The notes beneath the pieces were generated by a model, which was not told the DNA's origin, did no database searches, and saw only the letters and a program-made list of their open reading frames with translations. From positions 1,364,001-1,428,000 of the forward strand of contig NZ_CP085036.1 of assembly GCF_020535405.1 (NCBI RefSeq): a DNA stretch of 64,000 bases, read 5' to 3'. How positions within the stretch are numbered: position 1 is the first letter of the stretch; the number at the start of each line of letters is the position of its first letter. Below are positions 41,682 through 49,878 of the stretch, piece after piece. The translations under genes were made by a program, and so were the position numbers. The stretch is from Antiquaquibacter oligotrophicus. Lineage in GTDB: Bacteria; Actinomycetota; Actinomycetes; Actinomycetales; Microbacteriaceae.

Positions 41682-42920
41682 ATGGCCGAACCCGCACCCG
41701 ACGAACAGGTTGAGGCGATCGGGCGGCTCGGGGTGGCGCTCCTCGATGCGGGGTACGCGGTCACGGATGTCAGCCGCATCGCCCGCGCGGTGGCCGGCAG
41801 TAATGAGGCTGACTTCACCGTCGGCGCGCTGCCGAGCGGCGTGTTCGTGGACGACGGGGACCGCGCGCGTGTGCTCGCCTCCACCGGCACCTCGTTCACG
41901 TTCGAGCAGGTGGGGATAGTCGGCAAACTCGCGGCCGAAGCCGAGCGCGGGATGCCGTGGCACGAGCTGCAGTCCGGCATCGACCGCGTCTACGCGATGC
42001 GCCCCCGCTATCCGCTGTGGCTGTCGCTCATCGGAAGCGGTTTTGTCTCGGGCGGCATCGCGGTGGTGCTCGGCGCCCCGTGGTGGGCGGTCGCACTCGA
42101 CGCCGTGCTCGGCATTCTCGTGGGCGGCGTGCTCACCTACGCCGGTCGCTACCCGCGCATCGCCGCCGTGCTCCCCTTCTTCTTGGCGCTCGCGATCTCG
42201 CTGCTCGTCGGCCTCACCGCCGTCGTCTTCGGCATCGCGGAGATCCCGTTCTTCGCCATCGCAGCGCCCCTCGTCATCCTCATTCCCGGTGCCGCGGTCA
42301 CGAATGCGCTCATTGAGGTGAGCGCAGGCGACGTGGTGTCCGGAGGTGGGCGACTGGTTGCGGGGCTCACGGTGTGGGGTTTGCTCGCCGCGGGGTCGGT
42401 CGCGGGTGTCGGGATACTCGGGGGCCGACTCCAGGAGACCGCGGTGGTGATCGGAGGCGGGAGCGGGGAGGCCGCGGCATCCGTCGACGCGATCTTCGGA
42501 TGGCCGGCCGTCGCCCTCATCGGCGTCGGGGTCGGCTTGTTCCTGGCCGCGACGGTTCCCGTCACCCTCGTCATCACCGCGACGCTGCTGCTCGCCTACG
42601 CGGGGTCGGTGCTGCTCACGCCCGTGCTCGGCGCGGGTTTCGCGGCGGGGCTCACCGCGGCGATCCTGCTCGCGGGGTTGCGACTCGTCGAGCGCGGGTG
42701 GCCGAGCCTGCCGGCGATCGTCACGTTCCGACCCGTGTTCTGGCTGCTCGTGCCCGGGTCGCTCGGGCTCATCGCGGTGAGCGGGCTCGCGACCCACGCC
42801 GACGGCACCGAGGACCTCCTCAGCACCACCGTCGCCACCGTGCTCGGCCTCGTTATCGGTGTGCAGGTCGGCGCCGTCGTCTCCGAAGCGTTCAAGTCGG
42901 GGCCCGGCCACAACGGGTAG
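41682..42920 (+). CDS. Threonine/serine exporter family protein (ThrE-like)
   Basis: A 412-aa protein of the ThrE family. The N-terminal cytoplasmic part (EAIGRLGVALLDAGYAVTDV) belongs to the ThrE hydrolase-like domain, followed by about ten transmembrane helices. The conserved APLVILIPGAAVTNALIEVS region aligns with other ThrE proteins, and both halves are in one polypeptide, as in Corynebacterium ThrE. It exports threonine and serine by proton exchange in characterised members. TAGAGT 6 nt before the ATG suggests a leaderless transcript. Confidence 0.88.
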   Translation: MAEPAPDEQVEAIGRLGVALLDAGYAVTDVSRIARAVAGSNEADFTVGALPSGVFVDDGDRARVLASTGTSFTFEQVGIVGKLAAEAERGMPWHELQSGIDRVYAMRPRYPLWLSLIGSGFVSGGIAVVLGAPWWAVALDAVLGILVGGVLTYAGRYPRIAAVLPFFLALAISLLVGLTAVVFGIAEIPFFAIAAPLVILIPGAAVTNALIEVSAGDVVSGGGRLVAGLTVWGLLAAGSVAGVGILGGRLQETAVVIGGGSGEAAASVDAIFGWPAVALIGVGVGLFLAATVPVTLVITATLLLAYAGSVLLTPVLGAGFAAGLTAAILLAGLRLVERGWPSLPAIVTFRPVFWLLVPGSLGLIAVSGLATHADGTEDLLSTTVATVLGLVIGVQVGAVVSEAFKSGPGHNG

Positions 42921-42946
42921 GCGCGAGGGGTAGCGTCGCGGGCGGC

Positions 42947-43477
42947 TCAGCCCTTCGGCGGCAGCAGCCCGCGCTCGAGCATGCGCGCGGCGGAGGCGAT
43001 GGCATCCCCCACAAATCGCTCGGTCAGAGCGGTGTACTCGCGGATGTCGGCATCCGACCAGTCCTCGAGCACCTCCGCGATCATGCGATCACCGAGCGCA
43101 TAAACACCGCGCGCCGCTTCTTCGCCAGCGCTGGTCAGGCTGATGAGCGTCGCGCGGCGGTCACTCGGATCAGGTGCGCGCACAACCAGCCCGTCGGCCT
43201 CGAGGCGTCCGACGATCTTGCTCACGTGGGATGCACCGGTCGCCAGCACCTCGGAGAGTGCGGTTGGCCGCATCGGCCCCCACGCAAGGAGGTGCCTCAG
43301 CGTCGCATGAGACTGCTGGTCGATGGACTCGCCGCTCTTGGCGAGGATGTCGCCCTGGATGGCTGGCGAATCCCAGAGCAGGATGAGCGCGCTCAGGTTG
43401 GCGAGCAGGTCGGAGCGGTACGGGAAGTCGCTGGCTTGCAGTCGCCGGAGCGGCTCGCTAGTGCGGGGATCGTCCAT
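42947..43477 (-). CDS. MarR family transcriptional regulator
   Basis: A 176-aa winged-helix regulator. The central domain runs LRHLLAWGPMRPTALSEVLA, the recognition helix is in GASHVSKIVGRLEADGLV, and the wing is RAPDPSDRRATLISLT, all typical of MarR. It has a longer N-terminal helix than most. It is divergent from a SnoaL-like gene, and the shared region carries a long two-tier palindrome that is probably its operator. The ligand is unknown. Confidence 0.92.
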   Translation of the reverse strand: MDDPRTSEPLRRLQASDFPYRSDLLANLSALILLWDSPAIQGDILAKSGESIDQQSHATLRHLLAWGPMRPTALSEVLATGASHVSKIVGRLEADGLVVRAPDPSDRRATLISLTSAGEEAARGVYALGDRMIAEVLEDWSDADIREYTALTERFVGDAIASAARMLERGLLPPKG

Positions 43478-43494
43478 GGGGGAAGTCTATCGAA

Positions 43495-43543
43495 TTACTG
43501 TCGTGCAGGACAGCATCTGTGTTATTGTCCTGGAAGACAGTAA
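43495..43543. promoter_or_regulatory. Two-tier inverted repeat, probable MarR operator
   Basis: TTACTGTC-N5-GGACA-N13-TGTCC-N5-GACAGTAA forms a symmetric nested palindrome of 49 bp in the 115-bp divergent promoter region. Both arms are perfect. It would bind one or two MarR dimers and cover promoters in both directions. Confidence 0.7.
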
Positions 43544-43592
43544 ACGGCTGTCACTGAAAGCCGCGGATCGCGGCCGAAGAAGGAGAAGAGTC

Positions 43593-43916
43593 ATGAGTTC
43601 CATCACCCTCCCGAAGCCCATCGAGGACTTCGTCAACGCCACGAACGCCCACGACCTCGACGGGGTGGTCGCCACCTTCGCCGATCAGGCGAGCGTCGGC
43701 GACGACGGCCACACCCACACCAGCCCGGACGCCATCCGCGCGTGGGTCGATCACGACATCATCACGCCGAAGGTTGTGCTGACCCCGCAGTCCTACGAGA
43801 ACGGACGACTGGTCGCCGGTTCCGAGGCCGATCTCCCGGGCGGCCCCTGGGTGTTCGCGTTCGACTTCGTGACGACGGATGACCGCATCAGCGATCTGAA
43901 GATCTCGCTGGCGTGA
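43593..43916 (+). CDS. SnoaL-like / NTF2-fold protein
   Basis: A 107-aa protein of the SnoaL-like superfamily (IEDFVNATNAHDLDGVVATF at the start, and WVFAFDFVTTDDRISDLKI at the end). This pattern is that of nuclear transport factor 2-like proteins of unknown activity. The ATG at 43593 has AAGGAGAAG 6 nt before it. Divergent position and the shared operator make it the likely target of the MarR regulator. Confidence 0.8.
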   Translation: MSSITLPKPIEDFVNATNAHDLDGVVATFADQASVGDDGHTHTSPDAIRAWVDHDIITPKVVLTPQSYENGRLVAGSEADLPGGPWVFAFDFVTTDDRISDLKISLA

Positions 43917-44009
43917 CGACCCGATCGACCGGAGCAGTTGGTACCGCTGCTCCGACCGCGGGCGGGCGTCTGGCACATGGACGTCGTAGGTGAACGAGAG
44001 GATAGCCCC

Positions 44010-45107
44010 GTGGGAACGATGGACGAGCTGATCAACCCGGGCGTTGTCGCGCGGCTCCGGGATTCCCTGGTGTCGGTGGCACCGCAGCTCGAGCTGCCCT
44101 CTCTCGAGGATGTCGCGCGCAACCTCGAGGCGAAGCGCCTGCGAGACCGTGTCGACCTGGTTCGTGATGCGCTTCTTCGAGACATCCCTGGAGGGTTCCC
44201 GACCGCGGAAAGGGTCGTCACCGACGTGCTCGCCGAGCCGCGCTTCGCGGGGTGGATGATCTGGCCGGTGACGGAGTTCGTGTCGACGCGAGCACGGGAG
44301 AGCGGCTCGGAGGCCGACTTCGATGCCGGAATGGACCTGTTGGCCCAGCTCACGATCGGCCTCAGCAGCGAGTTCGCCATTCGCGATCTGCTCATCGAGC
44401 GCCCGCAACGTGCGCTCGACATCATGCGGACGTGGACCGCTCACGACAACGAACACGTGCGCAGACTTGCCACCGAAGGCTCGCGGTCGTATCTGCCCTG
44501 GGCTCGGCGCGTGCCGTGGCTGATCGAGCATCCGGATGCCACGCGATCGATCATCGATGCGACGTACCGCGACCCCGAGGAGTACGTGCGCCGCTCGACG
44601 GCCAACCACCTCAACGACCTCAGCCGGAGCAATCCCGCACTGGTGACCGAGATCGCGCGCACGTGGCGCGACAACTCGGACGCGAACACTCCGTGGGTGC
44701 TGCGGCACGGCCTTCGCACCCTCGTGAAGAAGGCCGATCTCGACGCACTGGCGCTGCTCGGCTACACCGGCGACGGCCTGCACGTCGCCCGTCCCACCCT
44801 CTCGAGCGTGTCGGTTCCCGCGGGCGGCACCATCGAGTTCTCGAGTGTGGTGACCAACAACGGCGAGACCGATGCCACGGTGGCGATCGACTACTCGATC
44901 GGCTTCGTGCGGGCGAACGGGATGCTCAGCCACAAGACCTTCAAGCTTGCGTCACGCCAGCTCGCGCCCGGCGAGGCTGCGGTCGTGGGCAAGCGGCACT
45001 CGTTCCGGCCGATCACAACCCGTACCTATTACCCGGGCCGCCACGTCGTGACCGTGCAGGCCAACGGCATCCTCTCCCCCGCCGCCGAGTTCGACCTCGA
45101 GGGCTAG
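44010..45107 (+). CDS. HEAT-repeat protein related to AlkD-type DNA alkylation repair
   Basis: A 365-aa protein with a DNA-alkylation-repair-like HEAT-repeat region over roughly residues 60-245 (for example SSEFAIRDLLIERPQRALDI, HVRRLATEGSRSYLPWA and EYVRRSTANHLNDLSRSNP), followed by a C-terminal beta-rich immunoglobulin-like domain (SVPAGGTIEFSSVVTNNGET). The DNA-binding tryptophans and Asp of true AlkD enzymes cannot be confirmed by eye. The GTG at 44010 is preceded by GAGAGGA; ATG at 44019 is an alternative. It stands alone and convergent to the macro-domain gene. Confidence 0.75.
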   Translation: MGTMDELINPGVVARLRDSLVSVAPQLELPSLEDVARNLEAKRLRDRVDLVRDALLRDIPGGFPTAERVVTDVLAEPRFAGWMIWPVTEFVSTRARESGSEADFDAGMDLLAQLTIGLSSEFAIRDLLIERPQRALDIMRTWTAHDNEHVRRLATEGSRSYLPWARRVPWLIEHPDATRSIIDATYRDPEEYVRRSTANHLNDLSRSNPALVTEIARTWRDNSDANTPWVLRHGLRTLVKKADLDALALLGYTGDGLHVARPTLSSVSVPAGGTIEFSSVVTNNGETDATVAIDYSIGFVRANGMLSHKTFKLASRQLAPGEAAVVGKRHSFRPITTRTYYPGRHVVTVQANGILSPAAEFDLEG

Positions 45108-45114
45108 CGAGTCG

Positions 45115-45158
45115 AGAGCGCAGGTGCGACTACTTGTGCGCGCGAACCGGCGCTCACT
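45115..45158 (+). repeat. Palindromic repeat family 2, copy B (degenerate)
   Basis: GAGAGCGCAGGTGCGACTACT matches the left end of family 2 copy A in 12 of 14 core bases, with GCGCTCAC at its other end. It is directly upstream of the macro-domain gene stop codon. Its partner is copy C at the other end of the same gene. Confidence 0.55.
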
Positions 45159-46056
45159 CCGGCGGGTGCGGCACGCGGACCCCGCTGCCCCAGCCGATCT
45201 CCCAGCCCTCGGACGCATCGAAGTAGTCCGCGAACGCGATCGGCAGGGCGTACTCCTCCTCCACACGCTCGAGGAGCCCGCGGTACCACTCTGTGTAGCG
45301 CGGGTTCGGTTCGGGCGTGAGCCCCGGGGCTAGCGTGAGGAGGTGGTCGGCAAGGGCATCCGGGGTGGTCGCGGCCGTGACATCCATCCCCGCGACATCG
45401 GCGCCGTTGCCGGTCGTGTAACCGAGCAGCTCGGTGTCGCCCGCCACGAGCATTCCGCGCCAGTACATCCCTGACGGACTCATACCCGGGTGAATGCGCA
45501 CAGTCTCGTACCCGCGCTCGTGCAGCACACGCACTGCCTGCAGGATCCGCAGGGGCGTGGCCTTCCACAGCGCCGACTCGATGTCGCGCGCGATGTCGTC
45601 GTGCGGTGTGACGAACACGATGTCACGCACCCGGGTGCCGGATGCCGCGACGCCATCGAACGCCGCCTGGATCGCGTCTGCGCGCGGCCACCCGTAGACG
45701 CCCGCGCTGATCAGGGGGAACGGGACCGCCTCCGCGCCGAGCTCATCGGCGACCCGCAACACGTTCGCGTACGCGGCAACGAGCTGATCGCGTGTGCCCG
45801 TGCCGTAGATGGGTCCGACCGCGTGGATCACGTTGCGTGCCGGAAGGTTGTGCCCGGTCGTCCACCCTGCGCCACCCACGGGCAACCCGTTCGGGAAGCG
45901 CTCGATGTTTTCGCGCAGCAGCCCCGGGCCGGCCGCGCGGTGGATTGCACCGTCCACTCCCCCGCCGCCACGCATCGCCGGGCTCGCGGCGTTGACGATC
46001 GCATCCACCCGCTGCTCGGTGATATCACCCTGCTCCACGCGGATGTTCGCACCCAT
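45154..46056 (-). CDS. Macro-domain protein with uncharacterised C-terminal domain
   Basis: A 300-aa protein. Residues about 1-165 are a macro domain: GDITEQRVDAIVNAAS, GGGGVDGAIHRAAGP, and AVPFPLISAGVYGWP, the ADP-ribose-binding loops. Residues about 170-300 form a second domain that I do not recognise, with the conserved-looking HPGMSPSGMYWRGMLVAGDT and the acidic end YFDASEGWEIGWGSG. The macro domain may remove or read ADP-ribose marks. The gene is bracketed by two inverted copies of the family 2 palindrome, suggesting it was gained or moved as a unit (inference). Confidence 0.85.
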   Translation of the reverse strand: MGANIRVEQGDITEQRVDAIVNAASPAMRGGGGVDGAIHRAAGPGLLRENIERFPNGLPVGGAGWTTGHNLPARNVIHAVGPIYGTGTRDQLVAAYANVLRVADELGAEAVPFPLISAGVYGWPRADAIQAAFDGVAASGTRVRDIVFVTPHDDIARDIESALWKATPLRILQAVRVLHERGYETVRIHPGMSPSGMYWRGMLVAGDTELLGYTTGNGADVAGMDVTAATTPDALADHLLTLAPGLTPEPNPRYTEWYRGLLERVEEEYALPIAFADYFDASEGWEIGWGSGVRVPHPPE

Positions 46057-46106
46057 ACGTCGAGCGTACGCGGCGACTATGCGCCCCTGGAGATCACAGG
46101 GCGCTT

Positions 46107-46163
46107 CGAGAGTGCACTTGTGCGCGGCATCCGTCGCCTCGACTAGTCGCAACTGCGCTCTCG
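46107..46163 (-). repeat. Palindromic repeat family 2, copy C
   Basis: In minus-strand reading this gives CGAGAGCGCAGTTGCGACTAGT at one end and ACAAGTGCACTCTCG at the other. It matches copy A at the same two conserved ends. It lies just upstream of the macro-domain gene in the 176-bp gap to the small ORF at 46233. Nothing else is visible in that gap. Confidence 0.7.
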
Positions 46164-46232
46164 GCGCCGTGTCAACCCCTGGTCGCGCGGGCCGCGGTAG
46201 AGGAAGGTGAGACAGGATCGAGGAGGATCGCA

Positions 46233-46397
46233 ATGAGCACCACCATCATGAACGCAGGGCCGGAATACTGGCTCGTGGCCGAACGGCCCGACCCCGACGT
46301 CGAAGCGGAGAAAGCCAAAGAGAAGGACGACGACTCCGAAGGGTGGGCGCCGCCCATCGTCGGGGACGGGGATGACCCTCGCCTCACCGAGAAGTGA
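46233..46397 (+). CDS. Small acidic hypothetical protein
   Basis: A 54-aa protein, beginning MSTTIMNAGPEYWLVAERPD, with a Glu/Asp/Lys-rich middle and ending PRLTEK. A good AGGAGG sits 7 nt before the ATG. No family is recognised. It ends 39 nt before the leaderless start of the SGNH hydrolase gene. Confidence 0.5.
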   Translation: MSTTIMNAGPEYWLVAERPDPDVEAEKAKEKDDDSEGWAPPIVGDGDDPRLTEK

Positions 46398-46436
46398 CCC
46401 TGGTGTGACGGCGGCCGCCACCGATAGCCTCGCACC

Positions 46437-47903
46437 ATGAGAATCGCCGCAGCCTCTCTGGCCATCGTTGTCGCCCTGGGGGCCGGAGTGACGGCGGCGA
46501 GCGCAGCATCACCCGGTGAGCTCGACGGCCTCGAGTATGTGGCGCTCGGCGACTCGTACTCGGCCGGCTTCGGCCTGACGCCCTACTCCTCGACGAGTCC
46601 CTTCGCCGGCGACCCGAACGGGTGCTACCAGGCGGACGCGAACTACCCGCACAACGTGGCATCCGCGCTCTCGCTTGACCTCACCGACCAGACCTGCAGC
46701 GGCGCGATCAGCGCCAACCTCGGCTACCCGAGCGGCACGAGCTTTCCGATCCCGGTGAGCGCCGACCCGCTGCCCGAGCTGCCCGCGACCGACCAAGTGC
46801 AGGTCACCCTGTCGGGCCTCACCGCTCCCGAGTTGCAGAACGCCGCGCTGAGCGCCGACACCGACATCGTCACGTTCGCGATCGGCGGCAACGACCTCGG
46901 CTTCGCGAACATCGCCACGGCGTGCATCCGCGACGAGGTCGGAGCAGACACCCACCCGCTGTACCTCTACTACGACGTGGGTGCCGACGTGGAGAACTGT
47001 GCGCAGTACTTCGGCTCCGGCAGCAGCTACCTAGGCGCTGACCTCTTCGCCCGTCTCTCCGGCGACGTCGAACCACGGCTCGCAGCAACCTTCGACGCGA
47101 TCAAACAGCTCGCGCCCAACGCGCAGGTGTTTGTGGTCGGCTACCCGCAGATCGCGCCCGCCAACGCGACCGACGCGTGCTTCAGCTCCATGAGCAACGA
47201 CAACGCCGTGCCCTTCTCCGGCGTGGACCTCGAGTTCATCCACACCGTCGAGAGTGCGCTGGATGACACGCTCCAAACGCAGGCGGAGGCTCACGGGTTC
47301 CACTTCGTCTCCACCTGGAGCTCCACCACCGATAACACCCTCTGCTCCTCGGACCCCTGGATTGCGGGGCTCACCGCGTACGTCAACTTCGAGTCGTCGT
47401 GCGACGACGGCTACCTGCCGCAGGCGGACGGTTACGTGTGCGTCAAGCTCGGGGCCCTGCACCCCAACGAGGAGGGTGTCGCCAACCTCACGTCGATCGC
47501 GTCGGCGGCGATCCACTCCGCGTTCCACGTCACCCCGTCGGTGAGCGAAGCGAAGCGTGGGGATACGGTGACCGTGACGGGAGGCGGTTTCCACCCGGGT
47601 GAGACGGTGCGCTTGGAGCTGCGGCTCGGTGGCGTAACCCTCGTCGTCGGCAGTGCCGTGGCCGATGCATCCGGGAGCTTCACTGCGACTGTCACGATCC
47701 CGGCGAGCGCTGCCATCGGCACACACGCGCTCCACGGTGTAGGTGCCGAGTCCGGGCGCTCGTTCAGTTCGACGTTGAGTGTCACGCACGTCGGTGCACT
47801 CGCGGCCACCGGCTCCGACGCATTCGTTGCGCTCGGGCTTGCCGTCGCGCTGCTTCTGCTCGGTGTGAGCGCCGCCGCGATCGCCAGGCGGCGTACGCGC
47901 TAG
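46437..47903 (+). CDS. Secreted SGNH/GDSL hydrolase with LAATG sorting signal
   Basis: A 488-aa exported esterase-type hydrolase. A signal peptide (to about residue 23, cleaved in SAASP) precedes the SGNH core: nucleophile Ser40 in ALGDSYSAG, block III IGGNDLGFA, and block V LHPNEEG with the catalytic His. Cysteine pairs in the core (for example GCYQAD, QTCSGA) suggest disulfides. An Ig-like domain follows (VTVTGGGFHPGETVRLEL), then the LAATGSD sorting signal, hydrophobic helix and RRRTR tail. It is therefore anchored to the wall by a sortase. TAGCCT 6 nt before the ATG fits a leaderless start. Confidence 0.9.
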   Translation: MRIAAASLAIVVALGAGVTAASAASPGELDGLEYVALGDSYSAGFGLTPYSSTSPFAGDPNGCYQADANYPHNVASALSLDLTDQTCSGAISANLGYPSGTSFPIPVSADPLPELPATDQVQVTLSGLTAPELQNAALSADTDIVTFAIGGNDLGFANIATACIRDEVGADTHPLYLYYDVGADVENCAQYFGSGSSYLGADLFARLSGDVEPRLAATFDAIKQLAPNAQVFVVGYPQIAPANATDACFSSMSNDNAVPFSGVDLEFIHTVESALDDTLQTQAEAHGFHFVSTWSSTTDNTLCSSDPWIAGLTAYVNFESSCDDGYLPQADGYVCVKLGALHPNEEGVANLTSIASAAIHSAFHVTPSVSEAKRGDTVTVTGGGFHPGETVRLELRLGGVTLVVGSAVADASGSFTATVTIPASAAIGTHALHGVGAESGRSFSSTLSVTHVGALAATGSDAFVALGLAVALLLLGVSAAAIARRRTR

Positions 47904-48331
47904 TGCAGCTCCTGCGCGAGCATCACGATGATGCCGCTCGGACCGCGCACGTACGTGAGCTTGTACACGTCCTCGTACGTGGCCACACCTCGCAGCGGAA
48001 AGCACCCGTGCTTGGCGGCGATCGCTAACGCTTCGTCGATGTCGTCGACGGAGAAGGCGACCCGGTGCATGCCGATCTCGTTCGGAAGGGTCGGATCCGT
48101 CTCGATCGCGTCGGGGTGGATGTACTCGAAAAGCTCGAGACGCCCGTGCCCGTCCGGTGTCTGCAGCATCGCGATCTTGGCGTGGTTGCCGTCGAGCCCG
48201 ACCGCAGTGTCCGTCCACTCGCCACTGACTTCGTCACGGCCGATCACCGTCAGGCCGAGGTCCGTGAAGAAGGCAACGGTCTCCTCCAGATCGCGCACGG
48301 CGATGGCGACGTTCTCGAGCTTGATCGGCAT
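47900..48331 (-). CDS. VOC family protein (glyoxalase/methylmalonyl-CoA epimerase-like)
   Basis: A 143-aa VOC superfamily protein with two beta-alpha-beta-beta-beta modules: IKLENVAIAVRDLEETVAFF and MHRVAFSVDDIDEALAIAAK. Potential metal ligands are a Glu in GRLELFEYIHP and a His in the MHRVAF strand. Family members bind divalent metals and act as lyases, epimerases, dioxygenases or resistance proteins. The stop overlaps the end of the convergent SGNH gene by 4 nt. It is 9 bp from the membrane-protein gene upstream, possibly one operon. Confidence 0.85.
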   Translation of the reverse strand: MPIKLENVAIAVRDLEETVAFFTDLGLTVIGRDEVSGEWTDTAVGLDGNHAKIAMLQTPDGHGRLELFEYIHPDAIETDPTLPNEIGMHRVAFSVDDIDEALAIAAKHGCFPLRGVATYEDVYKLTYVRGPSGIIVMLAQELH

Positions 48332-48340
48332 GCGGGGAGC

Positions 48341-48787
48341 CTACTCGGCGGCGGCGCGGGGCGGGAGGGCGTTGCGCCGCCGGAGATTTTCGCGCAGGAG
48401 CCGCGTCGACGACCCCAAGTACAACGCAGCGAGGGCGGCATCCTCGATCACGTAGACGATCAGTGACCACTCGTGCTCGACAATCACGAGCACAACGTTC
48501 ACGACCACACGCGGAATGAAGAACAGCACCGCGAGCGCGAAACCCGCGCGTGGGCGCGCCGTCAGCCGCCACCAGTCGCGGGGCGGCTCGATCACCTCGT
48601 CGCGACCTCGGAACACTCGGGTGGCGCCGTAGATGATGGCGAACTCGATGGCGGCAATGAGGAATGTGGAAGTCCACACTGGAAGACCGACGAGCGATCT
48701 CACCAGCACGAACATAACGATCACACCGGCAACAACGTAGGCCGCTTTCCAACGCCTCTGCGTGATGCGCAGCGGATTCCACCGCAT
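48341..48787 (-). CDS. Small polytopic membrane protein with FRG-EPPR-WWR motif, paralog 2
   Basis: A 148-aa protein with about four transmembrane helices and the motif IYGATRVFRGRDEVIEPPRD followed by WWRLTARPRAGF. This closely matches the product of the gene at 41052, although the rest has diverged. The C terminus is Arg-rich (RLLRENLRRRNALPP). It probably shares a promoter with the VOC gene 9 bp downstream. No known family is recognised. Confidence 0.6.
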   Translation of the reverse strand: MRWNPLRITQRRWKAAYVVAGVIVMFVLVRSLVGLPVWTSTFLIAAIEFAIIYGATRVFRGRDEVIEPPRDWWRLTARPRAGFALAVLFFIPRVVVNVVLVIVEHEWSLIVYVIEDAALAALYLGSSTRLLRENLRRRNALPPRAAAE

Positions 48788-48914
48788 CCTGCCCCCTCGT
48801 GTGACGAGCTACAGGATAGGGCCCTGTAGCGCGACCGGGCGCTCACGACAACCCCTAGGCACGGGCATCCGATCGGCGGATCGTGGAAGGAGACCACAAG
48901 CGAGAGGACCGCGC

Positions 48915-49868
48915 ATGCAGATCGGGTACAAGTTGGCGACCGAAGGCTTCGAGCCGAAAGAGATCATCCGGCAGGCGCTGAAGGCCGAGGAGGCGGGCTT
49001 CGACTTCGTCGAGATGAGCGACCACTACCACCCGTGGCTCGACACCCAAGGGCACAGCGGGTTCACGTGGTCACTGTTCGGCGCTATCGCCGCGAGCACG
49101 CAGAACCTCGGGCTCGTCACCGGCGTGACCTGCCCGACCATGCGCTACCACCCTGCGATCATTGCTCAGGCCGCAGCCACCATGGCGATCATCTCCGACG
49201 GGCGCTTCACGCTCGGTGTCGGCTCGGGCGAAAACCTCAACGAGCACATCATCGGCCAAGGCTGGCCTGTCGTCAGCCGTCGCCACGCGATGCTGCGCGA
49301 AGCCCTCGAGATCATCCGCTTGCTGTGGCAGGGCGGCTACCAGAGCTACACGGGAACATACCTTCAGCTCGAGGATGCCCGCGTCTTCGACCTGCCCGAC
49401 GAGCTTCCCGCCATCGCGGTCGCTGCGAGCGGCGCCCCCTCCGTCGCCCTCGCGGCGGAACTCGGCGACGGCCTCTTCGCGGTCGAACCCGACGCGGAGC
49501 TCGTGCAATCCTTCCGCGGCGAAAAGAGCAGCGGGCCCCTCTACGGCGAGGTGGCACTCGCCTACGCCGAGACGGAGGAGGCCGCGCTCGAGGTGCTCAT
49601 GGAGAAGGAGCGCTGGGCGGTCGGCGGCTGGAAGGTGATGTCCGAGCTGCCGAACCCCGTCAACTTCGATGCGGCGTCGGCGACCGTGCGCGAGGACGAC
49701 CTGCGCGAAGCATTCGCCGTGGGGCCGGACCCCGAGAAGCACCTCGCCGCGATCGCCGAGTTCAGCGACGCAGGTTTCGACCACCTCGTGTTACACAACT
49801 CCGGCCCCGACCCCGACGCGTTCTTCGACTTCTATGCCAGCACCCTCCGACCCCGACTCACAACCTGA
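48915..49868 (+). CDS. LLM class F420-dependent oxidoreductase
   Basis: A 317-aa luciferase-like protein of the F420-dependent group. The N terminus MQIGYKLATEGFEPKEIIRQ and the segments EMSDHYHPW, SFGAIAAST-like LFGAIAAST, and GVGSGENLNEHIIG resemble the F420-dependent glucose-6-phosphate dehydrogenase family (for example TIGR03557 members). The ATG at 48915 starts the fold; longer in-frame sequence overlaps the divergent gene. Four tiny acidic-protein genes follow at 10-26 bp spacing, so this appears to be the head of an operon. Confidence 0.88.
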   Translation: MQIGYKLATEGFEPKEIIRQALKAEEAGFDFVEMSDHYHPWLDTQGHSGFTWSLFGAIAASTQNLGLVTGVTCPTMRYHPAIIAQAAATMAIISDGRFTLGVGSGENLNEHIIGQGWPVVSRRHAMLREALEIIRLLWQGGYQSYTGTYLQLEDARVFDLPDELPAIAVAASGAPSVALAAELGDGLFAVEPDAELVQSFRGEKSSGPLYGEVALAYAETEEAALEVLMEKERWAVGGWKVMSELPNPVNFDAASATVREDDLREAFAVGPDPEKHLAAIAEFSDAGFDHLVLHNSGPDPDAFFDFYASTLRPRLTT

Positions 49869-49878
49869 GGAGAACCAC

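Noticed and set aside
41512..42911. Long in-frame extension of the small membrane-protein gene on the minus strand
   Set aside because: The extra 466 codons are antisense to the ThrE-like exporter and have low-complexity Arg/Glu/Asp composition.
43551..44933. 460-codon minus-strand frame
   Set aside because: It is antisense to the SnoaL-like and HEAT-repeat genes, and shows no domain or ribosome binding site.
48788..48850. Hairpin CTACAGG...CCTGTAG before the F420 oxidoreductase gene
   Set aside because: The stem is only seven base pairs and unsupported by a second signal; it may be chance.
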